Source of the DNA: an archaeon
Lineage (GTDB): Archaea > Thermoproteota > Nitrososphaeria > Nitrososphaerales > CADDZS01
Length of the DNA stretch: 26,614 nt
Assembly: GCA_021806865.1 (NCBI GenBank)
Contig: JAKAPU010000019.1
Coordinates: 1-26,614, forward strand
Reading direction: 5' to 3'
Shown piece after piece: positions 17,333 to 24,738 of the stretch (the stretch's first letter is position 1; each line of letters begins with the position of its first letter). Below the pieces are notes generated by a model. It saw only the letters and a list, made by a program, of their open reading frames with translations. It made no database searches and had not been told where the DNA came from. The translations under genes and the position numbers were made by a program.

Positions 17333-18856
17333 ATGGAAGAAGCAAAGACAAAAGGACAAAGTGAGGATAAGCTCCGTGTCGGCAGATTGGCTCAGTGGTT
17401 TGATGCGAGGCTCGGTCTTTCATACGACCTTCTTCGTCCAGTTCCCGAGTACGCGTTAAGTCCATTTTACTGGCTCGGTGCGCTCGCTGTGGTAGCCTTC
17501 GTAATCCAAGGGATTACTGGAACGATAATGATGCTGTACTACGTTCCGAGCCCGTCTCAGGCTTATTCCTCCACGATGTACATCTTCAACAACGTCAGCT
17601 ACGGCAGGTTTCTTGAGACGGTGCACCTGTACACCGCCTATGCAATGATAATGCTCGCTTTCATGCATTTGATGCGCGGTTACTTCGTCTCCGTGCACAG
17701 GAAGCCTAGAGAGGTCATGTGGATCGTGGGAATGATCATGGGTTTCGTCACTCTCGGCTTTGGCTTCACCGGCTACTTGCTTCCCTGGACGGTCGTGTCA
17801 AAGTCGGCCACAGACGTCGGCATTGGAATGATAAACGCGCTCCCACCGCAGGTATCTTCCTTCCTGAGTTTCCTGATTGTCGGCGGAGGCGGCGACTCCG
17901 CGGAGCTCCTGCGATTCTACGACCTTCATGTGGTCGTGCTGCCAGCGGTGCTGCTTCTGCTTCTCGCTGTCAAGATGTACATGCTCGAAACGCACGGAAT
18001 ATCCGGATCGGGCCAGCGGGATGACACTTCAAGCAAGAAAATGATTCCAATATTCCCTGACGCTTCTTTCTACGTGCTAGAGCTCGCCGCGCTTTTCGGA
18101 GCTGTGATGCTCCTTGTCTCGGTCCTCTTCCCGCTCAGTCTTCCACCAGAGTACACGCCGCAGCTTGCGGCACAGTCGGTAGCACAGCCCGACTGGTACT
18201 TCCTCTGGCTTTACCAGATTCTCAAGATTTCCGTGTTCGAGGGCGCGGGACTTCCCATTGCGCTTTCTTTGGTTACGATTCTCTTCGTCGCAATCTTTCT
18301 GCTTCCTTTCATAGACAGAACTGGCGGTGAGGAAAGGAGTATGAGCAGGAGACCGAGGTACGTAACGCTGGGCGCAATCTTCATCGCAGAGCTCGTCACC
18401 CTCGCCTACTGGGGGGAGATAACCCCGGGGCAGGTCATCCCAACGGAGCAGGCAGTACTTGTACTGGGAGGGATAGCACTTCTGGTCACAGTTGTTTCAT
18501 TCCTTCTCTATCGGCTGACATACGGCAGGAAGCAAAAAAGCTCACCAGCTCGCGACCAGCGAAGTGCTCCTACATTACGTAGCACTGCTGCCCTTGCAGG
18601 CGCGTTGTTCGCTACTCTTGCTGGACTTGGTGCCTTGTTGATTGGCGACTCCATCAACGCGGTTGCGAAAATCGTTTCTGGTTCGGCCACGCCCTTGGCT
18701 CTGATCCTGCCTCTCACCGGACTGGTCGTTTTCCTATTCGTGACTGTTTACCTGCTTTACAGAATGGATCTTGCGCATGGTATGATACGCCGCAGGGTTA
18801 GGGCGCTAGAGGTTGGATGGTCTGACGCGCGGCCGTCCGAAGATCAGACTAAATGA
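17333..18856 (+). CDS. Cytochrome b of a Rieske/cytb complex (SoxN-type)
   Basis: The quinol-oxidising membrane core of the Rieske complex, about 507 aa from ATG 17333 (GTG 17327 would add two residues). Helix B has the heme pair His98-x13-His112 in HLYTAYAMIMLAFMH; then FTGYLLPW and, in the second half, PDWYFLW (286-291), a variant of the Qo-site PEWY. Helix D has His199 in FYDLHVVVLP, but the second ligand position 15 residues later is Lys214 (LLAVKMYML) where b/b6 proteins have His; His221 is seven residues further. The C-terminal third (after about 375) adds three or four helices beyond a b6/subunit IV core. Third electron-transfer gene of the cbs operon, 32 bp after the Rieske gene. Confidence 0.93.
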   Translation: MEEAKTKGQSEDKLRVGRLAQWFDARLGLSYDLLRPVPEYALSPFYWLGALAVVAFVIQGITGTIMMLYYVPSPSQAYSSTMYIFNNVSYGRFLETVHLYTAYAMIMLAFMHLMRGYFVSVHRKPREVMWIVGMIMGFVTLGFGFTGYLLPWTVVSKSATDVGIGMINALPPQVSSFLSFLIVGGGGDSAELLRFYDLHVVVLPAVLLLLLAVKMYMLETHGISGSGQRDDTSSKKMIPIFPDASFYVLELAALFGAVMLLVSVLFPLSLPPEYTPQLAAQSVAQPDWYFLWLYQILKISVFEGAGLPIALSLVTILFVAIFLLPFIDRTGGEERSMSRRPRYVTLGAIFIAELVTLAYWGEITPGQVIPTEQAVLVLGGIALLVTVVSFLLYRLTYGRKQKSSPARDQRSAPTLRSTAALAGALFATLAGLGALLIGDSINAVAKIVSGSATPLALILPLTGLVVFLFVTVYLLYRMDLAHGMIRRRVRALEVGWSDARPSEDQTK

Positions 18857-18877
18857 AAGGGGGTTTGCTCCATCGAA

Positions 18878-19150
18878 ATGACAAGAAACAACGATTCAAC
18901 TCAGTTCGTAGTTATTCTCTTTACCGTTCTTCAGCTTCTGTGCGTTGTGCTTCTCTGGACAAACAGCTCAGTGGGCGCGGCAGCAGAAAACATCCTTGCT
19001 CTATTTCTGGGCGCGGACCTTATCGCGTTTTCTCTCGTCTCTTACACGTTCAGAACGCAGAGGAACGGAGGATCCGTGGATCCGTTTTGGCTAGTGATCG
19101 GCTGCACGGCAATACTCCTGATGCTTTTCTCAAGTTTGGTGCTTGGCTGA
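18878..19150 (+). CDS. Small three-helix membrane protein of the cytb operon
   Basis: A 90-aa protein with three hydrophobic segments (about residues 9-27, 33-56 and 70-89) and a single charged loop (FRTQRNGGSVDPF). The ATG at 18878 lies 21 bp after the cytochrome b stop, with GGGGG upstream as a possible ribosome-binding site. No motif identifies it. Position at the end of the cbsA-cbsB-Rieske-cytb operon suggests a small subunit or assembly factor of that complex. It converges on the VKOR-like gene. Confidence 0.72.
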   Translation: MTRNNDSTQFVVILFTVLQLLCVVLLWTNSSVGAAAENILALFLGADLIAFSLVSYTFRTQRNGGSVDPFWLVIGCTAILLMLFSSLVLG

Positions 19151-19222
19151 ACCAAGGATTCAATCAACAAAAGCATACGCTGCGTCTACCACTCGCAATA
19201 GAACGAAGCAACTCTCAATCAG

Positions 19223-19777
19223 TTAGGCAATGATTTCGCGCCTTTGTGCTGGCTCTTTGGCAGGCATCGCGTAGTTTCTCAGGGCGCCAAAGATTCCGCC
19301 TCCTATACCGCAAGCCGCGACACCGAACGGCCCGAACAGGATGCCGATGACTGCTCCGATAATTGTTCCATATGCAAAGCCGTGCACGACGTCGCTCCGC
19401 CAGTTTTGAAATACCACAAGTCCAGTAAGGACATAGTTGACCGCATAGAGAAAGATGTACTGAGAGGTGTACGCGTTGACAACCAAGATATCGAGATACC
19501 ACAGATAAGCCGTGAACACATTCCCTACGCTGAGCAGGATAAGCAACTCATTTCTTAGGGCGAATCTTCCCAGCCCTGTGGTCAGTAAGCCTACTGCGAG
19601 GATGAGCGGATACCATGTCACTCCGAAGAGCCAGTAAGGGATTCCGAAGAACGAGGCGAGCGGAGCATAACGAACCGAGAAGATGTTCGTGCTGAATGCT
19701 TTCTCCGACCAAGCGTGGTATAAAGCTGCCACGACCCCCACGGCAGACAGAGCTATGAACGTTTTGGATACGTTCAT
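19223..19777 (-). CDS. VKOR-fold membrane protein lacking catalytic cysteines
   Basis: A 184-aa protein with five or six helices and the VKOR-family layout: ALSAVGVVAALYHAW in helix 1, the loop ending SFFGIPYWLFGVTWYP (compare the conserved FFGIP), and YLWYLDILVVNAYTSQYIFLYAV, which aligns with the helix normally carrying C-x-x-C. VKOR proteins use quinone to make disulfides, through two loop cysteines and a CXXC. Here all four are absent; the only cysteine is near the C-terminus (AACGIGGG). The quinone-side scaffold is kept, so it may have a different quinone-linked or structural role. I start it at ATG 19777; an open frame extends to 19915 but that part looks non-coding. Convergent with the cytb operon. 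Confidence 0.72.
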   Translation of the reverse strand: MNVSKTFIALSAVGVVAALYHAWSEKAFSTNIFSVRYAPLASFFGIPYWLFGVTWYPLILAVGLLTTGLGRFALRNELLILLSVGNVFTAYLWYLDILVVNAYTSQYIFLYAVNYVLTGLVVFQNWRSDVVHGFAYGTIIGAVIGILFGPFGVAACGIGGGIFGALRNYAMPAKEPAQRREIIA

Positions 19778-19912
19778 GACCAATCGCCCATTCGTCGTGT
19801 TGGGCGTGTCTGCCTCATTTCCCTTTCGCCGCAAATGCACAAGATTGAGTGCAAACTCAACCCTGCTCTTTACAAGTCGTCTTCTCCTAGCAAATTTCGT
19901 GGAGTCCGGAGG

Positions 19913-20379
19913 CATGCCGGACTAAAAGGAAACAAACGAAGTTCGGTATCGCTTCCTCGTATGGCCTTTGCGTCGCTTGCTTCGAGAGGAGCGAAGGTGG
20001 TGGAAGATTCAGGACTGGCGGTCGCGGCGGTTGGATTCCTGCTGTCAAGTCCAAGCTGAGAGTCAAGGGTTTCCATGACCTATGTGCGCTGCTCGACGCG
20101 ACAGACATACCAATCTCGAAGGCCGGATCGACAGCTCACTACGAAGCAAAATTCCTGTCAAGAGAGTTGATTGGTGAGTTGGGTGACGATCGAATCGAAT
20201 TTGAGAGGTGCTACGACGGCCACGTCTTCTTCCTCGAAACAGGATACGGGAGATGTCTTACTCTGAATTTCAATTACAGTCATCCCCTAAGCCCATCCAA
20301 GCCAAACAGGATCGCGCATTTAGAAAAGATACTGCTCAACAAGATGCACTGGTCTGCAGTGCCAAAAGCGCGCGTGTGA
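19913..20379 (+). other. Possible decayed gene before cydA
   Basis: One + strand frame is open from about 19913 to the TGA at 20377-20379. Its latter part (from about 20085: ALLDATDIPISKAGSTAHYE, then EAKFLSRELIGELGDDRIEFE and GHVFFLETGYGRCLTLNFNY) has the composition of a real protein. There is no ATG; TTG 20167 is the only reasonable start and would leave 70 aa. I do not recognise the family. It may be a relic with a lost 5' end. From 20380 to 20529 the region holds the cydA promoter. Confidence 0.3.
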
Positions 20380-20458
20380 AGGAGGGCAGGGTCCCACTTG
20401 CTTCGAAAAGCCTAGTTGGCTTCGTGCTTGTGACATTTTCAAACGATGATTCGCGAAG

Positions 20459-20480
20459 AATGCGCGCAATTGCGCGCATT
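20459..20480. promoter_or_regulatory. Perfect 22-bp palindrome upstream of cydA
   Basis: A perfect palindrome whose 18-bp centre (20461-20478) is TGCGCGCAATTGCGCGCA. It shares the half-sites CGCGCA-NN-TGCGCG with the site before 10571. It ends 12 bp upstream of a TATA-like element (CTTAATG, 20493-20499) and about 50 bp before the cydA ATG, as expected for a regulator of the bd-oxidase operon. Strong sequence symmetry; function inferred. Confidence 0.6.
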
Positions 20481-20529
20481 TGAACGGCCATCCTTAATGC
20501 TATGATTCCCGGCAAAAAAATGAAGAAGG

Positions 20530-21885
20530 ATGACGTCAGTTATCCCTCTGTTCGGTTCGATGACTGGCTTCGACAGATTCCTGTTCGCATTCACGATAGC
20601 TTCTCACATAACTCTCGTGGCCACAAGCATTGCTCTGATTGTGATAGTAGTTCTCGCAGAATTTTTGTCGATACATTACAACGACAAAAATTATGGAATT
20701 CTAGCAAAGCGGTTGACGAAGGTATTCACGATTTCGTTCGGCGTTGGTACCGCAAGCGGAATCGTGATGGCAGTTGAGCTTGTCACTCTCTTTCCGGCCT
20801 TTGTGACTGTTGGAGCACAGACTGGAGTCATCGAGCTATTTTACTTTGAAGTGTTTGCATTCTTCCTTGAAACACTCTTCCTGGTGTTGTACGTGTACTA
20901 CGCTAATGCATTCAAGGGCAGATGGACTCATCTTGTTGTGGGATGCCTGGTAGCCGCGGGAACCTTGATTTCTGCGGTGCTCATAGTAGCCGTAAACGCG
21001 TGGATGAACACTCCTAACGGCCTTGACGTCGCCACGTTCCTTCAGTCAGGCGGGAAGACTGTAACTGGAGTGGAACCATGGGCTCCTTTTGCGACTCCCT
21101 CGACTTTCGGAGAGATTGCTCACGTGCTCACAACCACTGTGTTCACAGGCTCGATGATCATCGGGGGCTATTTTGCCTACAGGTTGATCAGGTACAAGAA
21201 ACCCGAGGAGAGAACACTTCTCACCAAGGGCCTTCGACTTACATGGATTGTCGGTATTGTCACTCTGATCCTTGCTGGAATCACTGGCACTAACGAGATG
21301 GCAACAGTCCTGCAGTATCAACCTCTGAAGTACGCTGCATTTGACGCGAATGCAAATCCCGGAACCAATTTACCCGAGAAATTCTTAGGAATAACAATAC
21401 CGGCATTACAGGGCTTTCTTGCAAAGCTCGAAACAGGAATCACTCAGTTACCCGGCCTGTCGCAGTTTCCGCAGTCGACCTGGCCGCCTCTCTACGTACA
21501 CATCACTTTTGATCTCATGGTTCTGGGAGGCTTCCTTGCCGGAGGCTACTTCCTGCTCTATCTTGTAGGCTGGCTTTTGAAGAAGAAACCATTCGACACA
21601 AAAACGCTGCTCTACCTCCAGATTCCTGCCGCAATTGGATCGTATCTCGTGTATCAGTTTGGTTGGATCACTGATGAAGTGGGGCGCCAGCCGTGGATTG
21701 TTTACAACGTTGTGACTGTCGCACAGGCTGCAAACCAGAGCACTTCTCTAATCGCCCCGGGCATTCTCATAATGGCATTCTACTTCATAACGGTGCCAGC
21801 TGCATTCTACTTCTTCATCAGAGTTTTCAACTCTACCAAGCCAGAGGAGGAAGAGCTTGCAGTCGCAGGCGGTGTAAACTACTAG
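20530..21885 (+). CDS. cydA: Cytochrome bd oxidase subunit I, divergent
   Basis: The O2-reducing, heme-carrying subunit of a bd-type oxidase; 451 aa, nine or so helices. Seen: heme-ligand His26 in FTIASHITL, acidic pair Glu107/Glu114 in FEVFAFFLE, His198 in IAHVLTTTVFTGSM, Met330 in FDLMVLGG, and DEVGRQPW (382-389). Unusual against E. coli-type CydA: no FGTNW motif before the acidic pair, the pair spaced 7 rather than 8, Asp328 where Arg precedes the heme Met, and QPLKYAAFD (Asp272) where the Q-loop has Lys...Glu. It therefore belongs to a side branch, and its electron donor is uncertain. Start ATG 20530; ATG 20560 (MTGFDRFLF) is possible. Followed 2 bp later by cydB. Confidence 0.9.
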   Translation: MTSVIPLFGSMTGFDRFLFAFTIASHITLVATSIALIVIVVLAEFLSIHYNDKNYGILAKRLTKVFTISFGVGTASGIVMAVELVTLFPAFVTVGAQTGVIELFYFEVFAFFLETLFLVLYVYYANAFKGRWTHLVVGCLVAAGTLISAVLIVAVNAWMNTPNGLDVATFLQSGGKTVTGVEPWAPFATPSTFGEIAHVLTTTVFTGSMIIGGYFAYRLIRYKKPEERTLLTKGLRLTWIVGIVTLILAGITGTNEMATVLQYQPLKYAAFDANANPGTNLPEKFLGITIPALQGFLAKLETGITQLPGLSQFPQSTWPPLYVHITFDLMVLGGFLAGGYFLLYLVGWLLKKKPFDTKTLLYLQIPAAIGSYLVYQFGWITDEVGRQPWIVYNVVTVAQAANQSTSLIAPGILIMAFYFITVPAAFYFFIRVFNSTKPEEEELAVAGGVNY

Positions 21886-21887
21886 AA

Positions 21888-22931
21888 ATGAACCTGATAT
21901 TCGAAACGAACTACGCCGTTTTCTCGATATTCGCCGCACTTCTGATCACTGAAATAATGGGTTCAGTGGTGCTGCTCCTATTCTACGATGCTGCAAAGAG
22001 CAAGGTGCTCGAATACGTCGTTCCAATCTGGGAAGTGACCGGAACGTTCGCAGCCTTCTGGGTGGTCACTGGCGATATGGCGTATCCTGCGCTTCTGATA
22101 CCGGTCGCGTCGATATTCGGGGCTTTGCTGACAATATTCCTGGTAACTCTTGTCGCAAGAAACACAACGATCGTGTTCGGGGAGTTCATAATCAAGAAGA
22201 AGTGGCTGGATGCCAAGAAGCTCTATCAAGGATACGCGCTTTCGACGCTGCTGCTCGGCATCAGCGTCCTCATCCTCTTGTCCTCATTGATTAGCGGAGC
22301 TGGAATCGTCGGGCTGTCCAGTCCATTCGACTTTGGAAAGTGGGCGTCTTCCGCAGGCAGTTGGCTCTTCCTGGCAGGAACTCTTCTGATAGGCGTCGGG
22401 CTTGCTCCCGTCTTCTTTGATATCAGGCCTTTCGCAAAGAAATACTTCGCACTGACGGTGCTCGGAGTCCTTGTCTCAATTGGAGCGTACTATGCTTATT
22501 CGGCATCTCTCGTGACAGCGTATATGGCGATTCCAGCACTTCTCACAACAGTCGCAAACCTCCTCTACCTTTCCAAGAAGACTGCGCCGATTGTGACAAA
22601 CAAGGCGATCTTCATCACAGTGCTCAGCATTATCGTCTTCTCGCTGCAACCACTAATCTATCCAAAGTTCGCAGGACAATCTCTCCCGATTGATGCTCTG
22701 ACGACAACCGGCCCCATGGTTCCTGTTTTTTATGAGACAACCTGGGTCGGAGGAGCACTGCTCGCAGTAATGCTAGGGGTTTATTTTTGGGTGGTGATGC
22801 GCCAAAAGGGACTTGCATCGGAAGCGAAGGCTGAACGACCACGTGCGCCGGTCTCGGCAACGCCAATGGCAAATGAAGCTGGGCAGGGCGCCGACATTAC
22901 AGGGTCAAAGAAAATGGTAGTAAGAATATGA
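21888..22931 (+). CDS. cydB: Cytochrome bd oxidase subunit II, divergent
   Basis: A 347-aa polytopic partner of CydA. The N-terminal half keeps the CydB-like stretch VVPIWEVTGTFAAFWVVTGDMAYPALL (about residues 42-68), matching the conserved P-x-W-E...F region, and eight or nine helices follow. The C-terminus is a polar tail of about 45 residues rich in Ala, Pro and Lys. Sequence similarity to typical CydB is low; identification rests on that motif, the topology and the tight linkage to cydA (ATG 2 bp after the cydA stop). An open frame continuing back to 21693 inside cydA is not the real start. Confidence 0.85.
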   Translation: MNLIFETNYAVFSIFAALLITEIMGSVVLLLFYDAAKSKVLEYVVPIWEVTGTFAAFWVVTGDMAYPALLIPVASIFGALLTIFLVTLVARNTTIVFGEFIIKKKWLDAKKLYQGYALSTLLLGISVLILLSSLISGAGIVGLSSPFDFGKWASSAGSWLFLAGTLLIGVGLAPVFFDIRPFAKKYFALTVLGVLVSIGAYYAYSASLVTAYMAIPALLTTVANLLYLSKKTAPIVTNKAIFITVLSIIVFSLQPLIYPKFAGQSLPIDALTTTGPMVPVFYETTWVGGALLAVMLGVYFWVVMRQKGLASEAKAERPRAPVSATPMANEAGQGADITGSKKMVVRI

Positions 22932-22961
22932 AGTCAAGAATCCAAGACATACACACACGTG

Positions 22962-23252
22962 ATGCGTTTGATAAATATCGGATTGTACTACAAAGTTAAG
23001 CTCGGACACGAGCGGGAGTTCGAACAGGTCTTCAAGGACGTGCTCTCGGCGCTAAAGAACGGAGATTTTGGATTCCTGGGAGGAAAGTTGTACAAAGAGA
23101 TAGGTGATACGCGGGAGTACTTGTTGTACACAGAGTGGGAAGGTCTCGACTCGTTCAGAAAGTTCATGGAGAGCAAGGAGTACGCCCAAACCGTAGAGTT
23201 TGGCAAAACTATCGTGGATGGCCAGCCAAGGCACAAGATTTTCCGAGAATAG
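22962..23252 (+). CDS. ABM-fold (dimeric alpha-beta barrel) small protein
   Basis: A 96-aa protein starting at ATG 22962 (GTG 22959 directly before it is also in frame). The pattern INIGLYYKVKLGHEREFEQVF, then GFLGGKLYKEIGD, EYLLYTEWEGLDSFRKFMES and the ending QPRHKIF is that of antibiotic-biosynthesis-monooxygenase-like ferredoxin-fold proteins. Members include heme-degrading and quinol-modifying enzymes, but many are uncharacterised and no specific active site can be read here. It lies 30 bp after cydB on the same strand, so a link to bd oxidase or heme handling is possible. Confidence 0.8.
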   Translation: MRLINIGLYYKVKLGHEREFEQVFKDVLSALKNGDFGFLGGKLYKEIGDTREYLLYTEWEGLDSFRKFMESKEYAQTVEFGKTIVDGQPRHKIFRE

Positions 23253-23438
23253 TGACTTGGTACACCCCCCACATCTGACGTTGCAGAAAATCAAAATGGT
23301 ACTTTGACTCCCAAACAAGTATTGCCATAAACTACTAACATGAAACTCGGGCAGACATATCTATCCATCTGACTGCCTAATTGCCATGAGAGAATTTGCA
23401 TGCGCCCTGGACGCTATGGAAGTGTTGAAAACCCGCAG

Positions 23439-23744
23439 TTACCTTCTTGCTAGCAGCCTCATCTTGTAAGATTCTGCGAGCTTTCGCTCTTCTTCACCAA
23501 GCTCTCTACTATCTGCGACATAGCATGCTTCGGCACCCGCGTCGTATGCAATCGCAAATATTCCGATGATTTCGGCGGTTGGGTCTCCGCGCTTCTCAAG
23601 CCAGACTATCGTCTTTTCTTTCGCATGCTCTGCGAGCCCATCCACTTGATGAACCTGGCCGGACATGCCCTTGACTCGCGCGTTGAATTTCACAGAGTAG
23701 CCATGCTTTTTCAGATCTTCGACAAATTCATGAACCGACATCAT
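23439..23744 (-). CDS. Restriction-endonuclease-like (Mrr-type fold) small protein
   Basis: A 101-aa protein. The layout is a helix (VHEFVEDLKKHGYSV), a strand pair with VKGMSGQVHQVDGLAEH, then KTIVWLEKRGD and an amphipathic helix. It resembles the core of archaeal Mrr/Holliday-junction-like nucleases, in which the Asp of VDG and a following E-x-K coordinate metal. The E-x-K here is not clear (WLEK), so activity is doubtful. Start at either of two adjacent ATGs (23744 or 23741). No partner methylase or other defence gene is nearby; the decayed transposase fragment begins just upstream on the opposite strand. Confidence 0.65.
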   Translation of the reverse strand: MMSVHEFVEDLKKHGYSVKFNARVKGMSGQVHQVDGLAEHAKEKTIVWLEKRGDPTAEIIGIFAIAYDAGAEACYVADSRELGEEERKLAESYKMRLLARR

Positions 23745-23756
23745 TTCACTTCACTG

Positions 23757-23974
23757 ACAGGAAATCGCTCTACATCATCAGATCTCTCAAGAGTAACTTT
23801 GACCTGATCAACACTCATTTCACAGTGCCTAACTCTTTCAGGGACAACAACAGGACAGAGAGTGTAAACGACAAGATACAGACCAGGCTACAGCTGATGC
23901 GAGGATACAAGAATAGGGAATCAGCTTGGAAGTCTCTGAAGCTTGTGTTCATGCATTATCGCTTCAATCCATGA
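23757..23974 (+). mobile_element. Decayed DDE-type transposase fragment
   Basis: A + strand frame ending at TGA 23972-23974 reads TDRKSLYIIRSLKSNF, then THFTVPNSFRDNNRTESVND, then QTRLQLMRGYKNRESAWKSLK and HYRFNP. This matches the C-terminal catalytic region of archaeal DDE transposases (pattern HFT....NN..ER..G..R.R.K.MRG.K...SA......YNF.RPH), with the catalytic Glu probably in RTESV. There is no start codon and no upstream transposase domain. After the stop, reduced traces continue (FAGVETSKLP, to about 24050). I found no terminal inverted repeats. An old insertion, not a working element. Confidence 0.55.
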
Positions 23975-24124
23975 GTCATGCAGAGACAGTGGAAGGAATT
24001 GCGAGTGTCTCTGAACTTTGCAGGAGTCGAAACATCAAAGCTTCCTGACTAGATATCATACTTGCAGAAAGACGAGTCCGTGCTCAGGGACCTATAAGTG
24101 AACAGTCTCGCTTTTCAATCTCAC

Positions 24125-24727
24125 TTACAGCGCGCGGAGAAGAAAGAGTAACTGTACCCAAGTCGCGACTAGTCCGATCACTGCTCCTTCGGCAACCTCC
24201 ATCAGGGTGTGCTCCTTCATTTTCAATCTTATCAGACCAACAGGCAAAACGAGCAAGTAAAGCAATGCTGCATAGGCTCCGAATTGATATGTTAGGAAGC
24301 TTACAGGCCCCATGACACCACAAGCATGAATGCTCGCCTTCCTCCAGTAGCGAGTAACCAAAAGCATGATGACGGTATTGATCGTATAGGCAATCATCAA
24401 GCCGGACATGATGCTTGGAGCTCTAGCAATGAAAAGCACCACAAAACCAACAAAGTAACTGGCAATAGCTGCGACGAAGGGCCTGGTGCGCATACGGCGA
24501 TCGGGAATATTCAGATTGGTTCCCTCTGACCGAGCAAAATACACTATTGCCAGAATAGGAAGCACTGATGCAAAGAGCAGAGAGATTGCAATTTGGAGGA
24601 TTTCACTCGAAAGATCAGCCAAACCCAATGCGATAAAAGAGGCCGCTGCGATAATCGGGGCACTCACTACATAGGAGAGATAGCGGAGTACCCTAGTGTC
24701 CTTGCTCGAAGCGGATTCTCTGATCAT
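24125..24727 (-). CDS. PAP2-like membrane phosphatase, divergent
   Basis: A 200-aa protein with about six helices. The third quarter has RYWRKASIHACGV, matching the PAP2 motif 2 (x-S-x-H), and the last quarter has RLKMKEHTLMEVAEGAVIG, matching motif 3 (R-x5-H-x3-[DE]-x3-G). PAP2 enzymes remove phosphate from polyprenyl or lipid phosphates at the membrane. The motif 1 region (RTRPF) is weak. ATG 24727 lies 11 bp after the HAD fragment on the same strand, so nadM, HAD and this gene may share a transcript. Confidence 0.72.
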   Translation of the reverse strand: MIRESASSKDTRVLRYLSYVVSAPIIAAASFIALGLADLSSEILQIAISLLFASVLPILAIVYFARSEGTNLNIPDRRMRTRPFVAAIASYFVGFVVLFIARAPSIMSGLMIAYTINTVIMLLVTRYWRKASIHACGVMGPVSFLTYQFGAYAALLYLLVLPVGLIRLKMKEHTLMEVAEGAVIGLVATWVQLLFLLRAL

Positions 24728-24738
24728 CCTTGCTCACT

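Noticed and set aside
19778..19915. N-terminal extension of the VKOR-like gene
   Set aside because: The Arg-rich, non-hydrophobic translation does not resemble VKOR, whereas ATG 19777 begins directly at the first helix.
21693..21887. 5' extension of the cydB frame
   Set aside because: It overlaps the cydA C-terminus; the ATG 2 bp after the cydA stop gives a normal CydB N-terminus.
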